From Amycolatopsis pithecellobii (GTDB lineage: Bacteria > Actinomycetota > Actinomycetes > Mycobacteriales > Pseudonocardiaceae): a stretch of 64,000 nucleotides of DNA. The DNA lies in assembly GCF_009707865.1 (NCBI RefSeq), contig NZ_WMBA01000033.1, positions 1 through 64,000 of the forward strand. Direction: 5' to 3'. Shown here piece by piece: positions 43,795 through 51,299 of the stretch. The translations under genes were made by a program, and so were the position numbers. The notes beneath the pieces are model-generated. The model did no database searches. It saw only the letters and a list, made by a program, of their open reading frames with translations, and was not told where the DNA came from. Numbering within the stretch: position 1 is the first letter of the stretch; the number at the start of each line of letters is the position of its first letter.

Positions 43795-44127
43795 TCAGGT
43801 TTGCAGGGTGAAGAAGTACCCGTCAGCGGCACCGCGGTCGATATCGGCCAGCAGTGGTACTGGCGAGTTCTCCCGGACGCTCTGCGGATACTTGCGCCAG
43901 CGGCCGAGCTCCTCGGACCAGTAGTAGAGGGTCCACATGCCGTCCACGCCATAGCGGAGCTGGGCGAACGCGCGCTCTTCGGACGTGTCGCCGGACCAGT
44001 CCTGGCCCTTCTCGACGAGCGTCACCATGCGTCCACGCCATCGGGACACGATCCGCTTGTCTGCCGGAACACGCCGTTCACACCAACGATGGATCTGCCG
44101 TTGCTGGAGCTCGGGGATCGCCGACAT
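43795..44127 (-). CDS. DUF3024 protein
   Basis: 110 residues from the ATG at 44127. The family order IPELQQRQIHRWCERRVPA (about 4-22), MVTLVEKGQDW and ARLRY-like AFAQLRY, then WTLYYWSEELGRWRKYP and LLADIDRGAADGYFF are visible. The function is unknown. It diverges from the response regulator with 89 bp between starts. Confidence 0.85.
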   Translation of the reverse strand: MSAIPELQQRQIHRWCERRVPADKRIVSRWRGRMVTLVEKGQDWSGDTSEERAFAQLRYGVDGMWTLYYWSEELGRWRKYPQSVRENSPVPLLADIDRGAADGYFFTLQT

Positions 44128-44216
44128 ACACACAGTGATACCGCATGCGTTCCGCGCGCTCGATCGGAGGATGCGCACCTCACACGGGTCATACGGGTCC
44201 AGCTAGCCTGAAAGGC

Positions 44217-44843
44217 ATGGCCATCGAGGTGCTGCTCGTCGACGACCACGAGGTGGTCCGGCGTGGCCTGCGGGAGCTGCTCAGCGACGAGCCGGACATC
44301 GAGGTCGTCGCCGAGGCCGGCAGCGTCGACGAGGCCCTCGCCGTCGCGATGCATCTCGAACCCGATGTCGCGGTGGTGGACGTCCGTCTGGGTGACGGCG
44401 ACGGGGTGATGCTCTGCCGCGAGCTGCGGTCCAAGCCGAACCCGCCACAGTGCCTGGTGCTGACCGCGTTCGACGACGAGGAGGCCATGGTGGGCGCGAT
44501 CATGGCCGGGGCGTCGGGCTACTTGCTCAAACAGGTCCGCGGGCAGGACGTGGTCAACGCCGTCCGTGAGGTCGCCGCCGGGCGTTCGCTGCTCGACCCG
44601 CTGACCACCGCGCGCGTGCTCGACAAGCTGCGCCATCCGCGGCACGACGAGTACGAGCAGCTGACCGAACGCGAACGCAGTGTGCTGCAACTGATCGGTG
44701 ACGGACTGTCCAACCGGGAAATCGCGGAACGGTTGTTCCTGGCGGAGAAGACGGTCAAGAACTACGTGACATCGGTGCTCGCGAAGCTCGGCATGCAGCG
44801 CCGTACCCAGGCCGCCGCCTGGGTCGCGCGGCGCGAGAAGTAA
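44217..44843 (+). CDS. NarL/LuxR-family response regulator (DevR-like)
   Basis: 208 residues. The receiver domain has phospho-acceptor Asp55 (VVDVRLGDGDG), acidic pair Asp9-Asp10, and YLLKQVRGQ near 101-109. The C-terminal LuxR helix-turn-helix has LTERERSVLQLIGDGLSNREI and FLAEKTVKNYVTSVLAKL. The LLKQ loop, VDVRLGDGDGV and C-terminal RRTQAAAWVAR are close to mycobacterial DevR/DosR. No kinase is adjacent; a DevS-like kinase lies at 50143, in the cyd operon, and a DevR-type palindrome precedes cydA. Confidence 0.85.
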   Translation: MAIEVLLVDDHEVVRRGLRELLSDEPDIEVVAEAGSVDEALAVAMHLEPDVAVVDVRLGDGDGVMLCRELRSKPNPPQCLVLTAFDDEEAMVGAIMAGASGYLLKQVRGQDVVNAVREVAAGRSLLDPLTTARVLDKLRHPRHDEYEQLTERERSVLQLIGDGLSNREIAERLFLAEKTVKNYVTSVLAKLGMQRRTQAAAWVARREK

Positions 44844-44853
44844 GCGCTTACTT
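44838..44853. promoter_or_regulatory. 16-bp perfect palindrome at the response-regulator stop
   Basis: AAGTAAGCGCTTACTT is fully self-complementary and covers the stop codon of the gene ending at 44843. Without a loop it is a poor terminator, but a breathing hairpin or a protein operator are both possible. Confidence 0.4.
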
Positions 44854-44942
44854 TCGCTTCGCATCACCACAGGCCGTACGCGTTGCGACCACCCACTGCG
44901 ACGGGACTATGTTCGCCCCGGTCAGCAGCCATCGGAGATTAA

Positions 44943-44954
44943 TTCATAAATGAA
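44943..44954. promoter_or_regulatory. AT-rich inverted repeat before the MarR gene
   Basis: TTCATAAATGAA (arms TTCAT and ATGAA around AA) lies 27 bp before the ATG of the MarR-family gene, in an AT-rich patch. MarR proteins often repress their own promoter through such a palindrome, so this is a candidate autoregulatory operator. Confidence 0.45.
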
Positions 44955-44981
44955 AATATTTGCGGGCGAAGGAGCATCGCG

Positions 44982-45470
44982 ATGAGTGACCTCATCGACA
45001 GAGCGCAGCGGCAGTGGGAGGAGGTGCGCCCCGAACTCGACACCTCCGGGATGGTCGTCATCGGGCGCGTGCTGCGGCTCGCCTCCTTGATCCGCCGCGA
45101 AACCGACGACCTGCTGGCCGGCCACGAACTGACGAAAGCCGAGTTCGACGTGCTGTGTGCGTTGCGCCGCAACGCGGTGCTGAACCCGGGCCAGCTCAGC
45201 CGGGAAATGCTGTCCTCAGGGGCGGCCATCACCAAACGGCTCGACCGGTTGGCACGCATGGGCCTGGTGTCGCGCGCCACCAGTGAACGCGACCGGCGCG
45301 TGGTGCATGTGCGCCTGACCGACAAGGGGCTGACGCTGATCGACGAACTGCTGCCCCGTCAACTCGAATCCGAACGCGCCGCACTGGACAACCTGTCCGA
45401 GCCGGAACGATCGACCCTCGCCGGTCTACTCGGGACAGTCCTGCAGACCGTCGAAGGTGTCAACGCATAA
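44982..45470 (+). CDS. MarR-family transcription regulator
   Basis: 162 residues. The winged helix-turn-helix region has TKAEFDVLCALRRNAVLNPGQL near 46-67, MLSSGAAITKRLDRLARMGLVSR as recognition helix (about 71-93), and the wing ERDRRVVHVRLTDKG near 97-111. Long N- and C-terminal helices make the dimer interface. The ligand is unknown. GGAG is upstream. Its end overlaps the tail of the broken substrate-binding-protein gene by 11 bp. Confidence 0.88.
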   Translation: MSDLIDRAQRQWEEVRPELDTSGMVVIGRVLRLASLIRRETDDLLAGHELTKAEFDVLCALRRNAVLNPGQLSREMLSSGAAITKRLDRLARMGLVSRATSERDRRVVHVRLTDKGLTLIDELLPRQLESERAALDNLSEPERSTLAGLLGTVLQTVEGVNA

Positions 45471-46125
45471 CAGCATTCTGCCCGTACAGAACATTTTCAT
45501 AGGTCGGCGCCTTGCGGACGAGCCCACTGTCCAAATGGAACTTCCGCGCCGTGTCGTAGGAAGCGCGCTGCACCTCGGGTGTCGGCGACACCTCCTGCCG
45601 CAGGATCGGCACCACCGCGTCGAGCGGCTTCTTCAGCGCCCCGATCGCGGACGTCGTCGCGCTGCCGAGGTTCACCAGCGTCGAGTCGGTGGCGGCGTTG
45701 CAGCCGATGCTGCCGAACAAGTAGTCCACGAGCGCTTCGGTGCCGCTGCCGGGACCGGTGATCCCGATCTTCTTTCCCACCAGCGCCTGGATCTTTTCGA
45801 GTCACGATCCGCGTGCCGTCGTCGATCTTGGCGAGGTTGAACGCGTTCGTGATGACGCCGGCGCCGAGGTCGATACTGCCGGACTTGAGCGCCGCGGCGA
45901 CCTTCGCACCGGTCCCCAGCCGGGGCCGTTCGCGGAGGGTCAGCCCTTCCGCCTTGAATAGCCCTGTTTTTCGACGATGTACAACGGGAGGAACGCGACC
46001 GAATCGCTGATCTGGCCGATGTTGAGCACGCCGGTCGGGGTGGTGGACTGGCGGGTCGCGCACCCCGCGGCGCCCAGTAACGGCACTGCGGTAAGCGCTT
46101 TCAGGATGGTCCGGCGGTCAATCAT
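45460..46125 (-). pseudogene. ABC transporter substrate-binding protein (NMT1/SsuA-like), broken
   Basis: The start at 46125 reads a lipoprotein signal (MIDRRTILKALTAVPLLGAAGC) and the mature beginning VLNIGQISDSVAFLPLYIVEKQG. The frame is lost at about 45957-45962 (apparent 1-nt loss), continues in another frame as LFKAEGLTLRERP to VTRK, and changes again at about 45791-45803 before VGKKIGITGPGSGTEALVDYLF. With the frames joined it is only about 222 codons against 310-340 for the family, so material is also missing, probably after IGALKK. This gene cannot make a full protein. It would have bound a small organic compound. Confidence 0.85.
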
Positions 46126-46940
46126 CGAGCGGCTTCCACCGGTTGACCCGCCACCCGATCAGGCCGACGAACACGTTGAGCACGCCCGCGATGACGCTCA
46201 GCACGACCAGCGTCGCGAACACCCCCACGGTGTCGAACTGGCACGCCGAGTCGTTGATCAGGTAACCGAGCCCGCGGTTGCACGCCACGAGTTCCCCGAT
46301 CACCGCGCCGATCAGTGCGTACGGAATGGACACTTTGAGCCCGGTCAGCAACCCGGTCATCGACGCGGGCAGCACGACACGGGTGGCGAGGTCACGGCGG
46401 TTGCCGCCCATCAGCCGCACGGCGTCGATCAGCCCGCGGTCCACCTCACGCACCCCGGCCGCGGTGTTGAGGAACACCAGGAAGAACACGGTCACCGCGG
46501 CCAGCAGTACCTTCATGTGCATACCGATGCCGAACCACACGATGAACAGCGGCGCGAGCGCGACCTTCGGGATCGAGTACAGCGCCCATCACGAACGGGT
46601 CGAGCACGCGATAGAGAAGATTCAGCGACGCCGGCACGAAACCCGCGAGCGCACCGGCCGCCGCGCCGATCAGGAAGCCGTAGACGATCTCCTGCACGGT
46701 GATCCAGGTATTCGTCCACAATGTACCGTCGCCACTCCATTCCCCGAGGCGCCGCACGATATCGGTCGGTTTGGTGGTGAACGTACTGTCGATCCAGTGG
46801 TCGGCGGAGACTTGCCACAGCACGAGAATCAGCGCCGGCAGGCCGATCCGCAGCGACCACACGACCGTCGAGCCGCCGTGCCGCCGCCACCAGGTCCGGT
46901 CGAGACCGACCCGCACGGGACCGGTTGCGGTGAGGGTCAT
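46118..46940 (-). pseudogene. ABC transporter permease (SsuC/TauC-like), frameshifted
   Basis: The ATG at 46940 opens a normal permease (LPALILVLWQVSADHWIDS, then GFVPASLNLLYRVLDPFVM). At 46585-46587, a run of three Gs on the coding strand, the frame is lost. Dropping one G restores ALYSIPKVALAPLFIVWFGIG and then the remaining permease with the inner-loop motif LIDAVRLMGGNRRDLATRVVLPA. So this gene is one nucleotide away from intact. Taken alone it could be a sequence error, but both neighbours in the operon are also damaged. Confidence 0.85.
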
Positions 46941-47559
46941 CGTCCCTCCAGTGTCTTGCGGGACACCCGCACCCGATCGGGACAATGACCGGCTCCGAGT
47001 AGCAACGCCTCTTCGATGTCGTGCGTGACGAACCCGACCGTCTGCCCGCTGCCCTGCCACAACCGCAACAGTTCTTCCTGCAGTTCCCGGCGCAACTGCG
47101 CGTCGAACGGCTCGTCCATCAGCCACGTTTCCGGGTCGCCGGCGAGCATCCTGGCGGGGCTCGCCCTGCGGCGCATCCCACCGGAAAGCTCGCGCGGGTA
47201 ATGCTTTTCGAATCCGTCGAGGCCGACCCGCCGGATCAGGTCCTCGGCGACGGGCCTGCGACGTTTCGCCGGCACGCCACGGATTTCCAGTGGCATCTCG
47301 ATATTGCGCCGCACGTCGCGCCATGGCATGACCGTGTCGTGCTGGGTAAGGTAGCCGATATTCGTGTCGGGCCCGCCGAGCCGCCGGCCGCGGTAACGGA
47401 TCTCGCCGGTGGTCGGCCGGGTGAGCATGTTGAGCAGCGTGACGAACCGCCTTCCTCCACCGTCACGGAGAATTCGCGCAACGCCACGGTCGCGGTGTCC
47501 CCCTTGGCGAACTGTTTCGTGACGGCGTCGGCGGCCAGCACGGCGTTCACCGCAACCAC
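46937..47559 (-). pseudogene. ABC transporter ATPase (SsuB/TauB-like), Walker A deleted
   Basis: It begins VVAVNAVLAADAVTKQFAKGD, then a frame change in GGSSRC near 47440-47450. The other frame reads FVTLLNMLTRPTTGEIRY, joining what should be FVTLLGPSGCGKSTLLNML without the P-loop, consistent with deletion between two copies of CTGCTC. Further on, LSGGMRRRA (signature) is kept, while MDEPFDAQ has lost GAL after PF (9 nt, near 47102-47108). The end VGFVTHDIEEALLLGAGHC is also shortened. Loss of Walker A removes ATP binding. Confidence 0.87.
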
Positions 47560-48497
47560 TCCGGCGCGTCGTCCAGCGGCTTGGCGCCGGCCAGCATCCG
47601 GCTGTTGTGGACGGTCATCAGCCGGATCTCCTCGTCAGAGAAACCGTTGTCCAGCAAGCGATCCGCACACAACGCGAGACCGTCCTCGACCGGCGGGTTG
47701 AATGGCTGGCCCAGATCGCTGGAGATCACCGAGTGCCGTGGGCCGACCGCACGGATATTGCCGAGCCAGACCTCCCAGGTGACCTTGCCCGTGTACGGCG
47801 TGGTGAAGCACCGTTCCAGCAACACGCCCTTTTCAGCAAGCGCTTTCTGCCGTTCGACACCGATCCGTTGGGAGGTGAACTCGGGATGGGTGACGACCAT
47901 CCGCCGCACGCCCTCGTCGAGCGCGGCGTCGATCACCGCGGCCGACTCGTTCTGGTGCAGATGCCCGGTCGCCAGCGTCATGTCGTGTTTCGCGATCAGC
48001 CGGAGCACCTGACGGGTCCGCTCCAGCACCTTGCCATCGCCGTCGAGCACCTCGACCGCATCGGCGGCCATACCGGCCGCGGCGAGATCCGCCTGCAGCT
48101 GCGCCCACATCGGCGGTTTGGCGCCCTCGGGTGCTTCGGCCTGGTACTGCCGCTGGTTCGCACTGTCCACTGTGGGCAGCCAGACGAATTTCGCACCCGC
48201 GCGGCCGGCGATCTCGACGGCGACCGGGTTGAGGCCGCCGACGGAGGCGTTGAGGGTGATCGCGCCGAGCGCGTCAATGCCCGGATGCGCGCGCCGGACC
48301 ACCTCCGCCCGCTCGGCGGTCGGGGCGTAGTGCGATTTGAGCACGAACCCCGCCATCCCCACGGCCGCGAAGCGCCCGGCCAGGGTGAGATCGTCGATCC
48401 GCCGTTTCATCACGTCGGGCGCGACGTGAATGTGCACGTCATAGGCGCCGCGGACAAGTTCGCGAGCGTGTTCGGAAGGCTGCGGGTGGTCGGTCAT
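47547..48497 (-). CDS. DUF6282 amidohydrolase-like protein
   Basis: 316 residues, ATG at 48497 with AAAGGAG upstream. A TIM-barrel metal hydrolase pattern: DVHIHVAPD near 22-30 (HxH), KSHYAPT near 55, TGHLHQNES near 187, VVTHPEFTS near 211, and a later Asp in SVISSDLGQ. The fold and motifs fit hydrolysis of a cyclic amide, lactone or phosphotriester-type substrate; the actual one is unknown. It is intact although the ABC genes downstream, with which it overlaps by 13 bp, are broken. Confidence 0.82.
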   Translation of the reverse strand: MTDHPQPSEHARELVRGAYDVHIHVAPDVMKRRIDDLTLAGRFAAVGMAGFVLKSHYAPTAERAEVVRRAHPGIDALGAITLNASVGGLNPVAVEIAGRAGAKFVWLPTVDSANQRQYQAEAPEGAKPPMWAQLQADLAAAGMAADAVEVLDGDGKVLERTRQVLRLIAKHDMTLATGHLHQNESAAVIDAALDEGVRRMVVTHPEFTSQRIGVERQKALAEKGVLLERCFTTPYTGKVTWEVWLGNIRAVGPRHSVISSDLGQPFNPPVEDGLALCADRLLDNGFSDEEIRLMTVHNSRMLAGAKPLDDAPEWLR

Positions 48498-48552
48498 GTC
48501 GCTCCTTTGCGCCAATCCCAACTAAAGTTGTTAACGATCTTGGCGACAGACG

Positions 48553-49203
48553 TCAGGGGGTGGCGACGGCATCCGTCTCGCGGAGTGCCTTGATCACGCT
48601 CTCCAGGTGGACCCGCATCGCGTCCCGCGCGCGTTCCGCGTCGTGCGCGCAGATGCTCTCGATGATCGCGAGATGTTCGGGCAGCGAGACCGAAGGCCGC
48701 CCCGGTCGCATCGCAAGCCGGAACTGGTGGCGCACGCTTTGCCCGCGCAGCCGCTCGAGCACCTGCGCTGCGGTGCGCTGCCCGCCGATTTCCCGCACGC
48801 GCCGGTGCAACCGCTGGTTGAGCTGCGAATAGCCGACGACATCACCCTCGGTCACGGCCTTGCGCATGTCCTTGCCCAGCTGCCGCAACTCGGCGATCTC
48901 GCCCGCGGTAACTCGCTCGGCAGCCTTCGCCGCGCACAGCGCTTCCAGCATCATCCGCACTTCGGAGATTTCGACGGCCTCCTCGATCGAGACCGCCCGC
49001 ACTCGCGCGCCGCGGTTCTGCACCCGCTCGATGAGCCCCTCGTTGGCGAGTTCGATGAGCGCTGCCCGCACATTCGCCCGGCTCGCCGCGAACTGCTCGC
49101 ACAGATCGGCTTCGACCAGCCGCTGGTTGGGCACGAACTCGCCGCGCACGATCGCCTCGCGAATCGCGACCACAACCGGCTGCTCGACCTGGACTTCCGT
49201 CAC
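48553..49203 (-). CDS. GntR-family (FCD domain) transcription regulator
   Basis: 216 residues from a GTG at 49203 with GGAGG upstream. The winged helix-turn-helix is at about 10-65 (LVEADLCEQFAASRANVRAA, then ELANEGLIERVQNRGARV). The FCD ligand domain has RMMLEALCAAKAAERV near 78 and metal-binding His residues in LNQRLHRRVREI and PEHLAIIESICAHD. It probably controls the hydrolase and transporter operon; a ligand in the same pathway is likely. Confidence 0.87.
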   Translation of the reverse strand: MTEVQVEQPVVVAIREAIVRGEFVPNQRLVEADLCEQFAASRANVRAALIELANEGLIERVQNRGARVRAVSIEEAVEISEVRMMLEALCAAKAAERVTAGEIAELRQLGKDMRKAVTEGDVVGYSQLNQRLHRRVREIGGQRTAAQVLERLRGQSVRHQFRLAMRPGRPSVSLPEHLAIIESICAHDAERARDAMRVHLESVIKALRETDAVATP

Positions 49204-49234
49204 TTCCCGCCTCCCTCGACCAGGGCTTGAGTAA

Positions 49235-49327
49235 GCGCGAGTTGAGCTTTCCCGCTGCGCGAGTTGCGCGTTCCCGTCGCACGCAACGCTCAACTCGCGC
49301 ACTTCCAACGCTCAACTCGCGCCCACA
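49235..49327. repeat. Head-to-head pair of 22-bp repeats
   Basis: Two 22-bp units starting GCGCGAGTTG (49235-49256 and 49257-49278) are followed, after 5 bp, by two units in the opposite orientation starting CAACGCTCAACTCGCGC (49284-49305 and 49306-49327). The whole 93-bp stretch can fold into a long hairpin. It lies between the divergent GntR and oxidoreductase genes and contains no coding frame of note. It could be an operator array or a dispersed genomic repeat. Confidence 0.8.
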
Positions 49328-49342
49328 CCTCAGCCCAGATTA

Positions 49343-49372
49343 TTGACATTTTTGTTTCCGACGTCGTCTACT
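49343..49372 (+). promoter_or_regulatory. Candidate promoter of the DUF1932 oxidoreductase gene
   Basis: TTGACA at 49343-49348 and TCTACT at 49367-49372 are separated by 18 bp in an AT-rich patch 33 bp upstream of the ATG at 49406. This fits a sigma-70-like promoter. It is a prediction from the two boxes only. Confidence 0.5.
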
Positions 49373-49405
49373 CGATCGTAATCCCTGCGGTAGGAGGAGT
49401 CTGCA

Positions 49406-50221
49406 ATGTCCGGAACCCGACCGACGATCGCGGTGCTCGGCCTCGGCGAAGCGGGGGGCGCGATCGCCCGCGACCTGGTCGCCGCCGGTGCCATCGTCCA
49501 CGGTTATGACCCGGCGGTACCGGCGACCGGCGGGATCGTCGACACACCGTCCGAAGTGGACGCTGCCGCGGGTGCCGATCTGGTGCTGAGTGTGAACAGC
49601 GCGACCGCCGCCGTCGACGCGTTGCGCGCCGGGCTGCCGAAGACCACCGGCATCTGGGCGGACCTCAACACCGCTTCGCCCGGCCTCAAACGGGAACTGG
49701 CGTCCATCGCGGGCGAGGTGCCGTTCACCGATATCGCGATCATGGCGCCGGTGCCGGGAAAGGGCCTGCGCGTGCCGATGCTCGCCAGCGGCCCGGCGGC
49801 CGAAGCCACGGCCACCCTGCTGCGGTCGCTGGGTGCGTCGGTCGAGGTGATGCCGGGCGAAGCGGGCCTGGCCGCGGAACGGAAACTGCTGCGCAGCGTG
49901 TTTTTCAAGGGCATGTCGGCCGCAGTGGTGGAGGCACTGCTGGCGGCACGTGCCGCGGGCTGCGAGGACTGGCTTCGGGACGTGATCGTGCGCGAACTCA
50001 CCGCCGCAGACTCGTCCACAGTGGACAGATTGGTCACCGGGTCGTACCAACATGCGAAGCGCCGCACCACGGAGATGGCCGCGGCGGCGGACATGCTGGG
50101 TGAGCTCGGCGTGCCGGCGGACGTCGCCGAGGCCGCTCGTGCTCAGTTGGCGCGCTTGTCCGGGTCCAACGGCAAATCGAACGCGACGAGCGTCCCGAGG
50201 CTCGGCGAGGAGTTGAGGTAG
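49406..50221 (+). CDS. NAD(P)-binding 6PGDH-like oxidoreductase, DUF1932
   Basis: 271 residues with AGGAGGAG upstream. The Rossmann motif is GLGEAGGAIARDL near 12-24. NSATAA and TGIWADLNTASPG are 6-phosphogluconate-dehydrogenase-like, and VFFKGMSAAVVEALLAARAAG near 170-190 is the DUF1932 region. Its relatives reduce 3-hydroxy acids or related substrates. It belongs by position to the DUF6282/GntR group. Its 3' end overlaps the convergent kinase by 79 bp. Confidence 0.85.
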   Translation: MSGTRPTIAVLGLGEAGGAIARDLVAAGAIVHGYDPAVPATGGIVDTPSEVDAAAGADLVLSVNSATAAVDALRAGLPKTTGIWADLNTASPGLKRELASIAGEVPFTDIAIMAPVPGKGLRVPMLASGPAAEATATLLRSLGASVEVMPGEAGLAAERKLLRSVFFKGMSAAVVEALLAARAAGCEDWLRDVIVRELTAADSSTVDRLVTGSYQHAKRRTTEMAAAADMLGELGVPADVAEAARAQLARLSGSNGKSNATSVPRLGEELR

Positions 50222-51291
50222 AACTTCCCGCCCGCGCTCTTCGCGCGCTCGGCGAGATGACGCAGGCCACGCGTGGCGACATCCTTGGGCACCCCGGCGC
50301 CGTTGTCCCGCACCCGAAGCCGCACTTCACGCGCGTCGCGGTGCAGGGTCACCCGCGTCTCGCTGGCACCGGAGTGACGGACCACATTGGACAGTGCTTC
50401 GCGCAACGCGGCCCTGATGTGGTCGGCGCGCTCGGTGGGGATGTCGGCGAACTCGCCGGAAAGTTCGAGCGTCGGCGGGAAACCCAGCAGCTCTTCGGCG
50501 ATGCGGACCTCGCCGCGGGCGGACTCGGCGAGGTCCGTTTTCGGCTCCGCCTCCGGCGCGGGCGAGCGCAGGCTGTGCACGGTGGCGCGGATTTCCTGAA
50601 TGGTCTGGTCCAGTTGGTCGATCGCCTCACCGAGCCGCGTCGCGTCGGTGCCGGCGAACCGTTTGCGCATCCGCCGCCGCACCCGGTCGAGTTGCATTCC
50701 CGCCGCGTACAACCGCTGCACGATCACGTCGTGCAGCTCGCGGGCGATGCGTTCGCGTTCCTCGTACAGCGTGACACGGTGCCGCGCGTTCGCGCCCTCC
50801 GCCAGCGCGAGCACCACGCCGACCTGTGCGGCGAACGCGCTCAGCATCTCGACCGTGCCCGGCGAGAAGGTTTCGGCGCCGTGGCGCCGGTACACGACCA
50901 GCGCCCCCAGCACCCGGCCGCCGGCGCCGAAGGGCACGGCCGCGAACGGACCGTAGCCCCGCAGCTCGTCCGGCACATGCGGAGCGGTCCGCGGGTCGAC
51001 GGTGAAGTCGTCGGCCACCACCGTCTCGCCGCCGCGCGCGACCTGGCCGGCGGCGGATTCGGCGGGCAGCAACAGGCCGCGCACGTCCGTGGTGTCCGAG
51101 CCGGCCCCGGCTTCGACGGACACCCGGCCGTCCTCCGTGTGCACCATGACCAGGCCGAGGTCGGCCTTCGCGAACTCGATGGCCTTGCGCACAACCGAAG
51201 CCAGCACCGCGTCGGGCTCGTCGCCGGACAGCGCGGCGGTGGTGATGTCGGTGGCCGCGGACAGTGCGTGTGCGGCAAGGGTCGGTTCCAT
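50143..51291 (-). CDS. DevS-like GAF-domain sensor histidine kinase
   Basis: 382 residues from an ATG at 51291; a TTG at 51303 overlapping the CydDC stop is an alternative. A single GAF domain (about 25-160) is followed by a HisKA_3 dimerisation helix with phospho-acceptor His187 in ERIARELHDVIVQRLYAAG, and an HATPase domain with RDNGAGVPKD. Mycobacterial DevS has two GAF domains, the first binding haem; only one is present here, so the signal may differ. It is the last gene of the cyd operon. Confidence 0.85.
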   Translation of the reverse strand: MEPTLAAHALSAATDITTAALSGDEPDAVLASVVRKAIEFAKADLGLVMVHTEDGRVSVEAGAGSDTTDVRGLLLPAESAAGQVARGGETVVADDFTVDPRTAPHVPDELRGYGPFAAVPFGAGGRVLGALVVYRRHGAETFSPGTVEMLSAFAAQVGVVLALAEGANARHRVTLYEERERIARELHDVIVQRLYAAGMQLDRVRRRMRKRFAGTDATRLGEAIDQLDQTIQEIRATVHSLRSPAPEAEPKTDLAESARGEVRIAEELLGFPPTLELSGEFADIPTERADHIRAALREALSNVVRHSGASETRVTLHRDAREVRLRVRDNGAGVPKDVATRGLRHLAERAKSAGGKFYLNSSPSLGTLVAFDLPLDPDKRAN

Positions 51292-51299
51292 GAGCAATG

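Noticed and set aside
46118-46940. Permease frameshift as a pure sequencing error
   Set aside because: A single extra G could be an error, but the neighbouring genes have multi-base deletions that cannot be explained that way, so I treat the whole transporter as decayed.
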